Virus record (IMG/VR): IMGVR_UViG_3300030104_005177
Location: 1-42,468 of that record
Reading direction: 5' to 3' (one strand)
Source: a virus
Length of the DNA stretch: 42,468 nt
Position 1 is the stretch's first letter, and each line of letters starts with the position of its first letter. The position numbers were made by a program, and so were the translations under genes. The notes below the pieces were generated by a model. It worked only from the letters and a program-made list of their open reading frames with translations, had not been told where the DNA came from and searched no databases. Below are positions 8,572 to 16,786 of the stretch, piece by piece.

Positions 8572-11500
8572 ATGACAAAAGAACAATTAGTATCTAGGTA
8601 TAAGCAACAATACCCTAGTCTATCAAAGTATAGTGATGATAAGCTATATGCATCATTAATACAGAAATTTCCAGAGTATAGAACTCAAATGGATGACCCT
8701 GTTAAGTATGATGCAGATAATTTATTTGACTCATTGCCTAACTTTATAAAAAAAGGTTATAACGAGTCTATACAAGGCATAGCAAGTCAGCTAATGACAG
8801 GTAATCAAAGGTTTGATTTGTCTGGATATGAGCCCGGAATACTAGAAGATATAGGTAGTGGTATAGTTAGTATGTTTGCATCTCCTGCTGATTTAGCTGT
8901 AGGTGTATTTGGAGGTGGAGTAGGTGGTGCTGTTGCCAAAAGAGTAGCAGTAAAAACAATAGCTAAAAAATTAGTTCGTAACGGAGTTAAATCTAATAGA
9001 GCTTTAGATGTAGCAAAGAGAGCATCTAGTAAGGCCTATGGTATTGGAATTGGAAAATCTACTGGTGCATTAGCTGGATACGAAGGAGTTAAAAGTGGAT
9101 TTAAACAAAGGTTAGAAACAGGCGATGTTAAGTTAGATGAAGTTGTAAAAGATACCTTATCTGGTGCAGTATTAGGAGGCGTATCTGCAGGAACAGGTGC
9201 GTACTTAACATCTAAAGGATTTAGTACAATGACTAAGGTTCTTGGGGAAACAGGAGCCTTAGGAACTACTATGCCTATAACAGAAGGAGAGATACCTACT
9301 CCTCAAGATTATATAAATGCAGGTGGAATGATTTTAGGTTTAAAAGCAGTTGGTGGAGCAGTAGGTTCTATACCTAAGTTAAAGAACCTTGTTATGGAAG
9401 GTAGGAAACCTTCATTAAAAAAAGAAAAGATAGCAGATGATTTAGCTGAAGAATTTGGTACTACTATTGGAAAGATGGATGACGTTCAAAGAAGACAATC
9501 TGAGGTCTACTTAGATAAAGATGGTGGCAAGTGGTCTGTTATTAGTGAACCGGGAGCAAAGAAAATAAAGCTTACGGACTATAAGACAGGTCAAAGAACG
9601 TTAACAGAAAATCAATTTGCAAGTACGTACAAATTGGCAGATGAGATAGATATACCTTTAAAAAATCTTAAGAAAGACAGAGTAATTAAACTTAGGTCTT
9701 TAGAATCTAATTCTAATATTAGCGATGCTATGAAGCAAACACTAAGATATTCTTCTTTAGATTTGAATACAAAGAAAGCCTTTAAAGCTGTTCAAGGAGA
9801 CTTGGATTTAAAGCTAGATTACTTAAAACCTTCTGAATTATATAGATATAGAGATGCTTTACTTAGAAGAAAATCAGTTGTAAATGCAATAGATAAATTA
9901 AAAGCAGATGGTTGGGTTACTCAAGAAGCTAAGTCTTCTATATTTAAAGAAAACTTTTTTCCTAAACCTGTTGCTAACTTACTACAAGGATTAGTTAGAA
10001 CTAAGTACAGAGGCTCTCAAAAACAACCAATAAGAAAATATTTTGCCGATGTAGGAAGGTATACTACAGATAAAGACGCTTTAACAGGAGAGTATTTAGG
10101 TAGGCTTATTAATACAGGTTTATTTAATCCATCTAAAAAAGATATAGTAAAGTTTAAAAAGTCTGGGATGTCTATGAAAGACGCAGAAAATGCCTACTAT
10201 CGAAACCTTTCAAAGGAAGTAGAACTAGGTCTTAGACCAGAGATAAATGCAGTTACTGCTTTAATAGCAAGAAGGTTTACTTCTACAGGCGGTCAAATAC
10301 CCGGATACATACAAAACTATGTTCCTCAAATGATGAACAGAGATGTTGCTGATGTTATCTTTGACGATATGTTAAATGCATTAACTAAGAAAAAAGAACT
10401 ATCTAAAATTATGAGAGACAAGTATGACGTTACTAGTACAGATAAAATACTTGTAGACATGACAGCTAATCCAGATAGGTTTATATCTAAAAACCCAGAG
10501 CTATCATCTTACCTAGACTCTTTAATAAAAAGAGCAGAACCGGGATTTAAAAATGAGACAAAAGAACTACTAAGAGCAAACTTAGAAAGTGGTTCTAACC
10601 TAGAGTATTTAAGAGCATTTAGTAGAGTTGGCAATGGTTTACAAAATGAACTCTTTAATATGTTTGGCAACCTTGAAAAGAAAAGAAGGTTTATTATACC
10701 TGAAGAATTATTAGAAAGAAATTTAAAAACATTGCTAACTAGGTACTCTACAAAAGCCGCTAATAGAACTTCTTTTGTTAGAAACTTTGGTGCAAAGTCA
10801 GAGAAGTTTCAAACTTTATTAAACAGATCAGACCAAAAAGATAAAGGTATAATGAGAGAACTTCATCATCATGTTAAGGGTGACATTGAATATCATAGCA
10901 ATTATAACTATAAGAAAAATACTAAAGACATGTGGCAACAAGTTATGGAGTATGAAACAGGTCTTAAGATAGGATTAGGATACGCCCCTGTATTAAACGT
11001 AACTCAAAGTACAATATCTACTGCACTAGAAGCAGGGTATATACCATTTTTTAGAGGTATTTTTTCTCTTACAGACAAGAAAACAAAAGAGTTAATAGAA
11101 AGGTCAGGAGTTACTAACTATTCTATGTTTAATGAAATGATAGGTGTTACTCAGTCTACTAATACTAGTGGCAAAGTAGTTGATATACTATCAAGATATA
11201 GTGGATTTAATGGTATTAATAAAATAAACCAAGTATTAGCCGCATCAACAGCTAGGGTTCTTGTAGACGATATGTTTAAGGCAGTAAAGGGTAGGGGTAT
11301 TCGTGGTAAATTTAGATTAAGTAGGCAGTTTGCTTCTAATAAACTTAGGCAACTAGATATTGACCCTAAAAAATCTAGATTAACTGATGATGATTATATA
11401 AAAGCCATGTCAAAGTTTGCTAGAAAAACACAGCTACAAAAAGATATTTTAGAAGACCCGTTAGTTTTTAATAATCCTAAGATAAAACCCTTTGTGCAGT

Positions 11501-12261
11501 TTAAAAGATTTGGCTATAGACAATTTAACTATATTAAAGACTTGTTCTACCATGATATATCTATGGGTAACATTATGCCTATACTAAGACTAGGAGTAGC
11601 AGGGGTAGCAGGTGGTACTATAGCTAATAAATCTAAAGAAATTATAAGAGCAGTTTTATCTGGAGATGGCATAGATGATTTTAACGATTTTGTTGAGTTA
11701 GTATCTGGCAATAGGTCTATAGATACAGACGCTCAACTACCTAAGGACTTTCAAGATGTAGTAGAGAATTTATCTGCTGTAGGAGCCTTTGGATTTACAG
11801 GTGATTTAATATCAGCTACAATGGAAGAGGGAAGAAGTTATGCAAACTCATTAAAGTTTTTAGCGTTTCCTCCTTTCTTATCTGATATAGATAACTTACT
11901 TACTAGGTTTATGCCTGCTGTAGAAAGAGATTTTAAAACGTATAGAGCAGATGCATTAAAAAGAATGCCGACTAGATTAGCTAGATTAAGTGGTTCTTCT
12001 TTTATAAGAGAAGCAGGTAAAAGATTTGAAACTGAAGGCATGACTATAGATAGGATAAAAAACATGAGGTCTAGAAGACTAGATAAAATTTTAACTATGC
12101 TAGAAAAAGCTAATACTCCAGAGGACTACGATAAAGCATACGAAGAATTAAATACTTGGAACACTTCTTTTTCAGAGTATCCTATACTAGCACCAGACAT
12201 AAGCTTAAAAAAGATATACAAAAGAAAAGCTAGAAGATATAAAAAGCAGGCACTTGGTTAA
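8572..12261 (+). CDS. Very large internal/ejection-type virion protein
   Basis: The product is 1229 aa, the longest gene here. The N-terminus (MTKEQLVSRYKQQYPSLSKY) resembles a small 'LVxxYKxxYPxLSxYSDxxLYxxLxxKxPEY' module that I recall at the start of giant phage virion proteins. Residues about 95-260 contain glycine/alanine-rich, possibly membrane-inserting stretches (GVFGGGVGGAVAKRV, LSGAVLGGVSAGTGAYL). The remainder is helical and basic, with a conserved-looking VLNVTQSTISTALEAGY near 805. A role comparable to T7 gp16-type channel proteins is inferred from size, composition and place, not from a visible enzyme motif. There is no lytic transglycosylase signature. No clear Shine-Dalgarno sequence precedes ATG 8572. 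Confidence 0.55.
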   Translation: MTKEQLVSRYKQQYPSLSKYSDDKLYASLIQKFPEYRTQMDDPVKYDADNLFDSLPNFIKKGYNESIQGIASQLMTGNQRFDLSGYEPGILEDIGSGIVSMFASPADLAVGVFGGGVGGAVAKRVAVKTIAKKLVRNGVKSNRALDVAKRASSKAYGIGIGKSTGALAGYEGVKSGFKQRLETGDVKLDEVVKDTLSGAVLGGVSAGTGAYLTSKGFSTMTKVLGETGALGTTMPITEGEIPTPQDYINAGGMILGLKAVGGAVGSIPKLKNLVMEGRKPSLKKEKIADDLAEEFGTTIGKMDDVQRRQSEVYLDKDGGKWSVISEPGAKKIKLTDYKTGQRTLTENQFASTYKLADEIDIPLKNLKKDRVIKLRSLESNSNISDAMKQTLRYSSLDLNTKKAFKAVQGDLDLKLDYLKPSELYRYRDALLRRKSVVNAIDKLKADGWVTQEAKSSIFKENFFPKPVANLLQGLVRTKYRGSQKQPIRKYFADVGRYTTDKDALTGEYLGRLINTGLFNPSKKDIVKFKKSGMSMKDAENAYYRNLSKEVELGLRPEINAVTALIARRFTSTGGQIPGYIQNYVPQMMNRDVADVIFDDMLNALTKKKELSKIMRDKYDVTSTDKILVDMTANPDRFISKNPELSSYLDSLIKRAEPGFKNETKELLRANLESGSNLEYLRAFSRVGNGLQNELFNMFGNLEKKRRFIIPEELLERNLKTLLTRYSTKAANRTSFVRNFGAKSEKFQTLLNRSDQKDKGIMRELHHHVKGDIEYHSNYNYKKNTKDMWQQVMEYETGLKIGLGYAPVLNVTQSTISTALEAGYIPFFRGIFSLTDKKTKELIERSGVTNYSMFNEMIGVTQSTNTSGKVVDILSRYSGFNGINKINQVLAASTARVLVDDMFKAVKGRGIRGKFRLSRQFASNKLRQLDIDPKKSRLTDDDYIKAMSKFARKTQLQKDILEDPLVFNNPKIKPFVQFKRFGYRQFNYIKDLFYHDISMGNIMPILRLGVAGVAGGTIANKSKEIIRAVLSGDGIDDFNDFVELVSGNRSIDTDAQLPKDFQDVVENLSAVGAFGFTGDLISATMEEGRSYANSLKFLAFPPFLSDIDNLLTRFMPAVERDFKTYRADALKRMPTRLARLSGSSFIREAGKRFETEGMTIDRIKNMRSRRLDKILTMLEKANTPEDYDKAYEELNTWNTSFSEYPILAPDISLKKIYKRKARRYKKQALG

Positions 12262-13106
12262 TGGCTAATACTATAAATGAATACTTTCAACCTTCATCTA
12301 CAAGCTCACATAGTAATATAGATAACTTAATATTAGAAGCTGAGCTAGATAAATTTGCACAGACAGGCTCTATACGTGAAGATAGAACTCCAAGATACAT
12401 AGGTGGAACAGACGATGTTGTAGCTAATATAGCTTTATCTCCTATAATGACTTTAAAAAGCATGGGTAATGTTGGAAGAAAGATACTAGAAAAAACTGGC
12501 TTACGCAATCCATTGTCTCACTATACTAGAGCAAGAAACATTTCCAATATATTTAAAAAAGGTAGAATAGATGGATATAAAGGAGTTTCCACTACAAGAG
12601 ACCCTTCCTTTACCAATAGAAGTCATAACACAATAGGAACGGATATTAGGCTTGTTGTAGATAGAGATGAGTTAATAAAAAAAGGCTTAAAGGTAAAACC
12701 GTATGTTGAACCCGGTGGGATGCCCGGATATTCTAAAACACTTAACGACTACAGTAGGCCTCCAATAACACTTGAAAACTATAGAAAGATACATGGGCAA
12801 TATCCAAATCAAATGAATCCTAGGTTTGAGTTTGAAGAAAGAGTAAGAAGTAATATACCTACAGAAAATATAAAACTTATAGATATACTTAAGCTACCTG
12901 AATGGTTTGGAGATACAAATTATAGGCATTCTTATAATTTAAGACAGTTTCTTAAAAATTTATCTAGCACAAAAACTCCTATTGTAAAAAGTACTTTTGC
13001 AGAAGATAGACTTAAAAACATACCTGTAAAAGATGAGGAGACTCTTGAAAATATATACAAACTAATGCAAACTCCAACATATAAATTTGATCCATTCAAA
13101 CGCTAA
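12261..13106 (+). CDS. ADP-ribosyltransferase-like protein, possibly virion-delivered
   Basis: The product is 281 aa and starts in TAATG after the 1229-aa virion gene. Residues 86-120 read SHYTRARNISNIFKKGRIDG and then STTRDPSF. Residues 128-138 hold a strand ending VVDRDELIK, and FEFEERV lies at 189-195. This order (H-Y-T, a [ST]-x-[ST]-R-D strand, a D-x-D-x-L strand, then ExEER) matches phage members of the ADP-ribosyltransferase fold. In that fold H87, the Ser110/Thr pair and Glu190 or Glu192 would bind NAD and catalyse transfer. It is the last rightward gene, so it could be packaged and injected like T4 Alt. The assignment is motif-based and unverified. Confidence 0.5.
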   Translation: MANTINEYFQPSSTSSHSNIDNLILEAELDKFAQTGSIREDRTPRYIGGTDDVVANIALSPIMTLKSMGNVGRKILEKTGLRNPLSHYTRARNISNIFKKGRIDGYKGVSTTRDPSFTNRSHNTIGTDIRLVVDRDELIKKGLKVKPYVEPGGMPGYSKTLNDYSRPPITLENYRKIHGQYPNQMNPRFEFEERVRSNIPTENIKLIDILKLPEWFGDTNYRHSYNLRQFLKNLSSTKTPIVKSTFAEDRLKNIPVKDEETLENIYKLMQTPTYKFDPFKR

Positions 13107-14434
13107 AAAGGCTTAGGTGTGCCGTTTACATCATCTCCTCTTTCTCTTGCTAATGCTACTGCCTCAGCTTCTGTATTAGTAACTAAACAACTATTACCAT
13201 GATACCCAACCTCGCAAGAGTTGGTGCTACCATATCTATTTTTAGCTACTATAAGTTCTAAGAAACAATCACTATTACCATCGTCACCATATCTAGATAC
13301 CCAAGGATAATGAGAGAATACAACTATCTCTGCATCTTGTTCCAAGTTACCAGACTCAGCTAGGTCAGATAACCTAGGCACTCTGTCTGTTCTGTGCTCC
13401 ATATTTCTATTCATCTGCGACACTAGTATTACAGACATATCTTGTGACTTAGCTAGCCATTTATAACTACGACTAACATCTCCTATCTTTAATCGTAAGT
13501 CCCTCCTATCATTTGCAGGGTGTTCTATTAAACCTATATGGTCATCTATAACTACATCTGGACTTATAGCTTTTATCTCACGAAAAGTATTCTCTATATC
13601 TCGTACATCATCGAACATAAATAACTTACCGTTATACACCTCAGATATTAAAGAAGATATATCAGATAACTCTTCCTTGTCTACATCTATATTGTTACGT
13701 AAGTTCCTGTATTGTAAGGACTTAGACTCCATTGCTATAAACTTCTTCATCATCTCTGTGTTAGGCATCTCTCTATTAAACATAGCAACCTTAAGTCCTT
13801 GGTGTACTAAGTTCCTAGCTATATTAGCTGATACAGTTGTCTTAGCATTGCCGGGTCTACCTGCTATAATAGTTATCTCACCTCTTGTCATACCTGTAAC
13901 TATTCTATCTAATGTATTGATACCTGTTTGTATCTGTGTAGTAGAATTATATATAGAGTCTTTAGTATCCTCTAATAATGAATCAATATCAAATACTTTA
14001 TTAGGCTGTAGCTTTATTATGTTACCAATAGTAGTATGTGCATCCTCTAACAAGTTAGATGTCTCAAGAGATGAGTCACCTAATCCTTTTGATATACCTG
14101 CTATTTGATTATGTAGTATTCGTCTCAAGTAATAAGAGTGCAGTCTCTTAGCATATTCTATAGAACTAGAAGGTGACACAACCCTATCCATAAAACCTGC
14201 TATTTCATAGCTAGAACTATGCCCATCTACACTATTGCCAACCTCTTCACATATGGTTACTAAATCTATCTCTTTGTTTCTTGAGTAAAGCTTATCTATT
14301 GCTGTCCAAACCTTTTGATTAAAACTAGAATAGAAGAAGTCTTTCTCTGTAATATATTGCTTAGCTGAATCTATATAAGAACTATCACTTATAAGACACC
14401 CTAAGAATGCCTGTTCTAACTCAACACTTTTCAT
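13103..14434 (-). CDS. dnaB: DnaB-type replicative helicase
   Basis: The product is 443 aa. The N-terminal DnaB domain (about 1-110) begins ELEQAFLGCLISDSS. A RecA-like motor follows: G192-R-P-G-N-A-K-T199 (Walker A), NREMPNTEMMKKF (218-232), VVIDDHIG (294-301, Walker B) and ILVSQMNRN (336-344). The usual glycine before the Walker A lysine is Ala197 here. As a ring helicase it would unwind the fork. No primase domain is attached and no phage primase or polymerase was found. It is the last gene of the leftward block, and its stop overlaps that of the convergent rightward gene by four bases. Its start overlaps the preceding gene's stop. Confidence 0.9.
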   Translation of the reverse strand: MKSVELEQAFLGCLISDSSYIDSAKQYITEKDFFYSSFNQKVWTAIDKLYSRNKEIDLVTICEEVGNSVDGHSSSYEIAGFMDRVVSPSSSIEYAKRLHSYYLRRILHNQIAGISKGLGDSSLETSNLLEDAHTTIGNIIKLQPNKVFDIDSLLEDTKDSIYNSTTQIQTGINTLDRIVTGMTRGEITIIAGRPGNAKTTVSANIARNLVHQGLKVAMFNREMPNTEMMKKFIAMESKSLQYRNLRNNIDVDKEELSDISSLISEVYNGKLFMFDDVRDIENTFREIKAISPDVVIDDHIGLIEHPANDRRDLRLKIGDVSRSYKWLAKSQDMSVILVSQMNRNMEHRTDRVPRLSDLAESGNLEQDAEIVVFSHYPWVSRYGDDGNSDCFLELIVAKNRYGSTNSCEVGYHGNSCLVTNTEAEAVALARERGDDVNGTPKPF

Positions 14435-14619
14435 CTTTTATTCCTCTCTTGTACTGTTAAAACCCTTATCATCTCATCCCACTTACTATCTCTTTCATCT
14501 CTTTTTCTTTGTATATCGGGGCCCCAACTAGACATAAACTTTTCTATTGTTTTTTCTAATTTGTCTAACCTTTTTGACAGTTCGTCTATTTCGTAATAAG
14601 TTCCCTTTCTTTGCTTCAC
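14431..14619 (-). CDS. Small coiled-coil protein upstream of helicase
   Basis: The product is 62 aa, highly charged, with a heptad-like stretch ELSKRLDKLEKTIEKFM at about 12-28. It overlaps both neighbours by four bases, which indicates translational coupling with the helicase. The function is unknown; a helicase accessory or loader role is only a contextual guess. Confidence 0.55.
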   Translation of the reverse strand: MKQRKGTYYEIDELSKRLDKLEKTIEKFMSSWGPDIQRKRDERDSKWDEMIRVLTVQERNKR

Positions 14620-14987
14620 TTTATATCCTTTAATTTTGGAGGTATTCTATCTAGGTTTTTTCTTTCGTACTCTTCTCTAATAGCTATTCTCTTGCTCTCA
14701 TTTTTTATCATACCTGACAAGTACTTAAGACCGTAACCTTTTTGTATACTACCTCTACTATCAAATCTTTTTATTGATTCTATTATTACATTATTATTAA
14801 CACCATCTATATCTGCTAAGAAACTAGCCTCAAGCACCTCATCTATCTTCCAATATCTAGACATCTTTTTTATCTGGTCATCTATTAAATGTAGAACCTT
14901 ACTAGGCCTAGATAATCTAAGAGACTTCAACCTAATACCAGCTTTCTTAGCAGTTATATTGCTGTCACATAGAGGGCACTTAGGCAT
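14616..14987 (-). CDS. Protein with N-terminal CPLC motif, unknown
   Basis: From ATG 14987, preceded by GGAAG, the product is 123 aa and begins MPKCPLCDSNITAKK. A longer reading from 15029 lacks a Shine-Dalgarno sequence and overlaps the upstream gene more. The CPLCD could be half of a zinc ribbon, but no second CxxC pair is present. The rest is helical and basic (LHLIDDQIKKMSRYWKIDEV, then KGYGLKYLSGMIKNE). The C-terminal 'GY..KYL..MIKN' pattern resembles ends of some phage replication accessory proteins. A replication or helicase-loading role is inferred from context. Confidence 0.55.
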   Translation of the reverse strand: MPKCPLCDSNITAKKAGIRLKSLRLSRPSKVLHLIDDQIKKMSRYWKIDEVLEASFLADIDGVNNNVIIESIKRFDSRGSIQKGYGLKYLSGMIKNESKRIAIREEYERKNLDRIPPKLKDIK

Positions 14988-15402
14988 TGCAATCTTCCAG
15001 CCCACATTCTCCTCTGTATAAAGGGACATTATTAAACAAGCTATGTCTTATAACAGTATTACCTATAGACTTATCAGCAAGTCCTAAGGTTTTAGTTTGA
15101 TAGACTTTGCCACAATCAGAGCATTTTAATACTGTGCTATTGACACTATTCTGACTACCTGTTCTACTTGCTTTAGTTACTTCTACTTTTGTACAGTCCC
15201 AGTCTATCCAATCACTCCCTAAGTAGTATTCTAATGATTGTATCTTAGCTATTGTTTTTGCTTTGTAAGCTGACGGAGTGTCTTGATTTCTGATATTAAC
15301 TCCATTAGACTCTTCATTGACATTATAGCGTATATTTGTCCTCTTGATTCCTTTACTAATTGAAGGTGTAATTCCCCTATTTCCTCCGAAGGTTTCAGCC
15401 AT
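14980..15402 (-). CDS. Putative zinc-ribbon protein overlapping the resolvase gene
   Basis: The product is 140 aa. ATG 15402 is preceded by AAAAAGGATAGCAAC, a good ribosome binding site, although the start lies inside the upstream nuclease gene (154-bp overlap). There is no later in-frame ATG, GTG or TTG that would avoid the overlap. Residues 93-97 (CSDCG) and 133-138 (CGLEDC) form a CxxC...CxxxxC pair suggesting a zinc ribbon. The SLEYYLGSDWIDWDC segment (about 55-69) is acidic and aromatic. The family is unknown; a DNA-binding accessory protein is plausible. Confidence 0.55.
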   Translation of the reverse strand: MAETFGGNRGITPSISKGIKRTNIRYNVNEESNGVNIRNQDTPSAYKAKTIAKIQSLEYYLGSDWIDWDCTKVEVTKASRTGSQNSVNSTVLKCSDCGKVYQTKTLGLADKSIGNTVIRHSLFNNVPLYRGECGLEDCNA

Positions 15403-15590
15403 GTTGCTATCCTTTTTCTTACTTTACATTGAACGGTATATTCTTCTATTGTCATATCTACTTCGGGGTCTAGTCCTAATGACCTACCATCAGACCCCCA
15501 AGCTCTCTTAGATTCTAACCCGTATTCCTTAGCTAGGTTTACGCACTCTCTTTCGAACCTGTTTCCTTTTGCTTTGCTTTTTGACGGCAT
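15249..15590 (-). CDS. Holliday-junction-resolvase-like PD-(D/E)XK nuclease
   Basis: The product is 113 aa. The N-terminus KAKGNRFERECVNLAKEYG (E13), then VDM (D45) and TVQCKVRKR (Q54-x-K56) reproduce the E...D...(E/Q)xK order of archaeal-type Hjc and related small nucleases. The KxKGxxFEREC opening is characteristic. It would cut branched recombination or replication intermediates before packaging. The ribosome site GAGGAG is in the end of the upstream gene. Its last 150 bp are also read in another frame by the next gene. A VRR-NUC or other restriction-like nuclease is an alternative. Confidence 0.7.
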   Translation of the reverse strand: MPSKSKAKGNRFERECVNLAKEYGLESKRAWGSDGRSLGLDPEVDMTIEEYTVQCKVRKRIATWLKPSEEIGELHLQLVKESRGQIYAIMSMKSLMELISEIKTLRQLTKQKQ

Positions 15591-15595
15591 TGTTT

Positions 15596-15844
15596 CTACT
15601 CCTCTTCTTCTTGAAGGGACTCTCTAGAAACTTCTCCATTCCCTTTGCTACTTTGTTTAAGAAGTCCATCTATTTTATCCTCCATAAATTTAGTATACTC
15701 TTTTGTATCTCCCTTCATATCTAAGTAATTGTAGAGAAATTCTCCAAGCATATCTAGTGTTTTCTTATTTGCTAAAGACATAGTAGTTACTTGATGTATC
15801 ATATCTATCATATCTTTCTTTGTTATGTTCTTTTTTCTTTTCAT
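15596..15844 (-). CDS. Hypothetical acidic-tailed protein
   Basis: The product is 82 aa: a basic N-terminus (MKRKKNITKKDM), a helical middle and an acidic end (RESLQEEEE). No Shine-Dalgarno sequence precedes ATG 15844, but TATAAT lies at 15855-15850, so a leaderless message is possible. It ends six bases before the resolvase start and supplies that gene's ribosome binding site. Function is not recognised. Confidence 0.5.
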   Translation of the reverse strand: MKRKKNITKKDMIDMIHQVTTMSLANKKTLDMLGEFLYNYLDMKGDTKEYTKFMEDKIDGLLKQSSKGNGEVSRESLQEEEE

Positions 15845-15849
15845 ATTTA

Positions 15850-15877
15850 ATTATAGCACAAGGGAGAAAGGGGCCAA
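15850..15877 (-). promoter_or_regulatory. Candidate leftward promoter before 15844
   Basis: Read leftward, TTGGCC (15877-15872) and a perfect TATAAT (15855-15850) are separated by 16 bases. Transcription would begin at about the ATG at 15844, giving a leaderless message. The -35 is weak. It could boost transcription of the resolvase-helicase segment. Confidence 0.35.
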
Positions 15878-15978
15878 CCTTTTACACAATACATTTATAT
15901 TCTTTTATAATGAGAACACTAAACAACAACCAATAATGATTATTAATTTTATTATGCATTCTCCCTTTGCTAATCCTT

Positions 15979-16116
15979 TTATAAGCTATCTAGTTTCTTT
16001 TCTATTCTATGTATTCTCCATAGAATACTTAACACTAACATCAACATCATCAACATAGAAAACTCCCAATACGGAAAGTACTCTACACTAAATAATGCTT
16101 CCCAATAATACCTCAT
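15979..16116 (-). CDS. Small membrane protein, 45 aa
   Basis: Reading the gap between 15844 and 16184 shows ATG 16116 preceded by AAAGGAGAAGTGT and ending at TAA 15979. The protein starts MRYYWEALFSVEYFPYWEFS. It has a hydrophobic segment of about 13-15 residues (MLMMLMLVLSILW, 21-33) and then a basic tail RIHRIEKKLDSL. The topology suggests one transmembrane helix with the C-terminus inside. A holin, inner-membrane inhibitor or superinfection-exclusion peptide would fit, but nothing identifies it. The remainder of the gap, 15880-15978, holds no convincing gene. Confidence 0.6.
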   Translation of the reverse strand: MRYYWEALFSVEYFPYWEFSMLMMLMLVLSILWRIHRIEKKLDSL

Positions 16117-16147
16117 ACACTTCTCCTTTATTTTCTAGTAAACCTTT

Positions 16148-16168
16148 GGGGTGTTTAAGGTACACCCC
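16148..16168 (-). terminator. Hairpin between leftward genes (weak terminator or processing site)
   Basis: GGGGTGT at 16148-16154 and ACACCCC at 16162-16168 form a seven-base-pair perfect stem with a seven-base loop. No U tract follows on either strand, so it is not a canonical terminator. It lies between the stop of the HTH gene (16184) and the small membrane gene (16116) and could stabilise or attenuate the leftward message. Confidence 0.35.
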
Positions 16169-16183
16169 GAACCTGTTAGCTTG

Positions 16184-16387
16184 TTACTTAACTGTAATGA
16201 AGTACGTAGCATAACCCTTAGTATTGTCAGTAATTATACTCATACCAAATGTAGTCCTAAGCCTATGGATAATAGACGCTAATCTATAAATACCAAACCT
16301 AGTAATTGCTGTTCTACTAGTTAACTTCTTTCCAGATGTTAAAAAGTCTCTTACTTTTGCTACTTGTGTTTTTCTTTTTCTTGCCAT
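16184..16387 (-). CDS. Helix-turn-helix protein (HTH_39-like)
   Basis: The product is 67 aa. The order QVAKVRDFLTSGKKLTSRTA, ITRFGIYRLASIIHRLR and MSIITDNTKGYATYFI matches the 'L..GK.IT..eAi..fGi.RLa.rI..LR..G..I' pattern of a small phage winged-helix family (Pfam HTH_39 as I recall). It probably binds DNA, as a transcription regulator or replication accessory. The ribosome site is AAGGAG with seven bases to ATG 16387, inside the upstream gene's end (28-bp overlap). It is a candidate reader of the repeats at 26281-26420, but that link is only inference. Confidence 0.65.
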   Translation of the reverse strand: MARKRKTQVAKVRDFLTSGKKLTSRTAITRFGIYRLASIIHRLRTTFGMSIITDNTKGYATYFITVK

Positions 16388-16575
16388 GATAACTCCTTGT
16401 TATACACTTTTCTTAGTTGTTTGATTATTCTATTGTCTTCAGATAAAGATAACTCATATACAGCTTTGCTTTTCTTTATACTACCTGCACTATCTAGCAT
16501 AAGCTCTATCCCTCTTTTCCATCCAAAGCTATCTGTGAATCTATCTTGTATCTCATTCCACTTTTTGATTGTCAT
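16360..16575 (-). CDS. Hypothetical protein
   Basis: ATG 16575 is preceded by GGAGG with eight bases of spacing and gives 71 aa. A longer reading from 16629 overlaps the upstream gene by 77 bases and lacks such a site. The product is helical and charged (MTIKKWNEIQDRFTDSFGW...). Function is not recognised. Confidence 0.55.
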   Translation of the reverse strand: MTIKKWNEIQDRFTDSFGWKRGIELMLDSAGSIKKSKAVYELSLSEDNRIIKQLRKVYNKELSWQEKEKHK

Positions 16576-16786
16576 TAGGTGTACCTCCGTACTCTGTATG
16601 TAGCCTACTAGGGTATAGTTCCTCTTCATCTGCTGTCATACCTTCTGCCATATTCTTCTCTGCTAATCTATCATATTCTTTTACTAGCTTAACCTTCAAA
16701 GGATATGCTTCTTCGGTTACTTGACTATTTGCGTAATAATCTAGTGCCCTAATGATTGTATCATATTCGCTGTTAGTTATTTTCAT
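16553..16786 (-). CDS. Hypothetical acidic protein
   Basis: The product is 77 aa. The start directly follows the stop of the SSB-like gene (TAA ATG). It begins MKITNSEYDTIIRALDYYAN, helical, with an acidic middle (MTADEEELYPS). No family is recognised. The position suggests co-translation with the single-strand binding protein. Confidence 0.55.
   Translation of the reverse strand: MKITNSEYDTIIRALDYYANSQVTEEAYPLKVKLVKEYDRLAEKNMAEGMTADEEELYPSRLHTEYGGTPNDNQKVE

Noticed and set aside
15882-15959. 25-aa frame after the 45-aa membrane gene, with GGGAG before its ATG
   Set aside because: Shine-Dalgarno to start distance is only one or two bases, and the sequence has no clear property.
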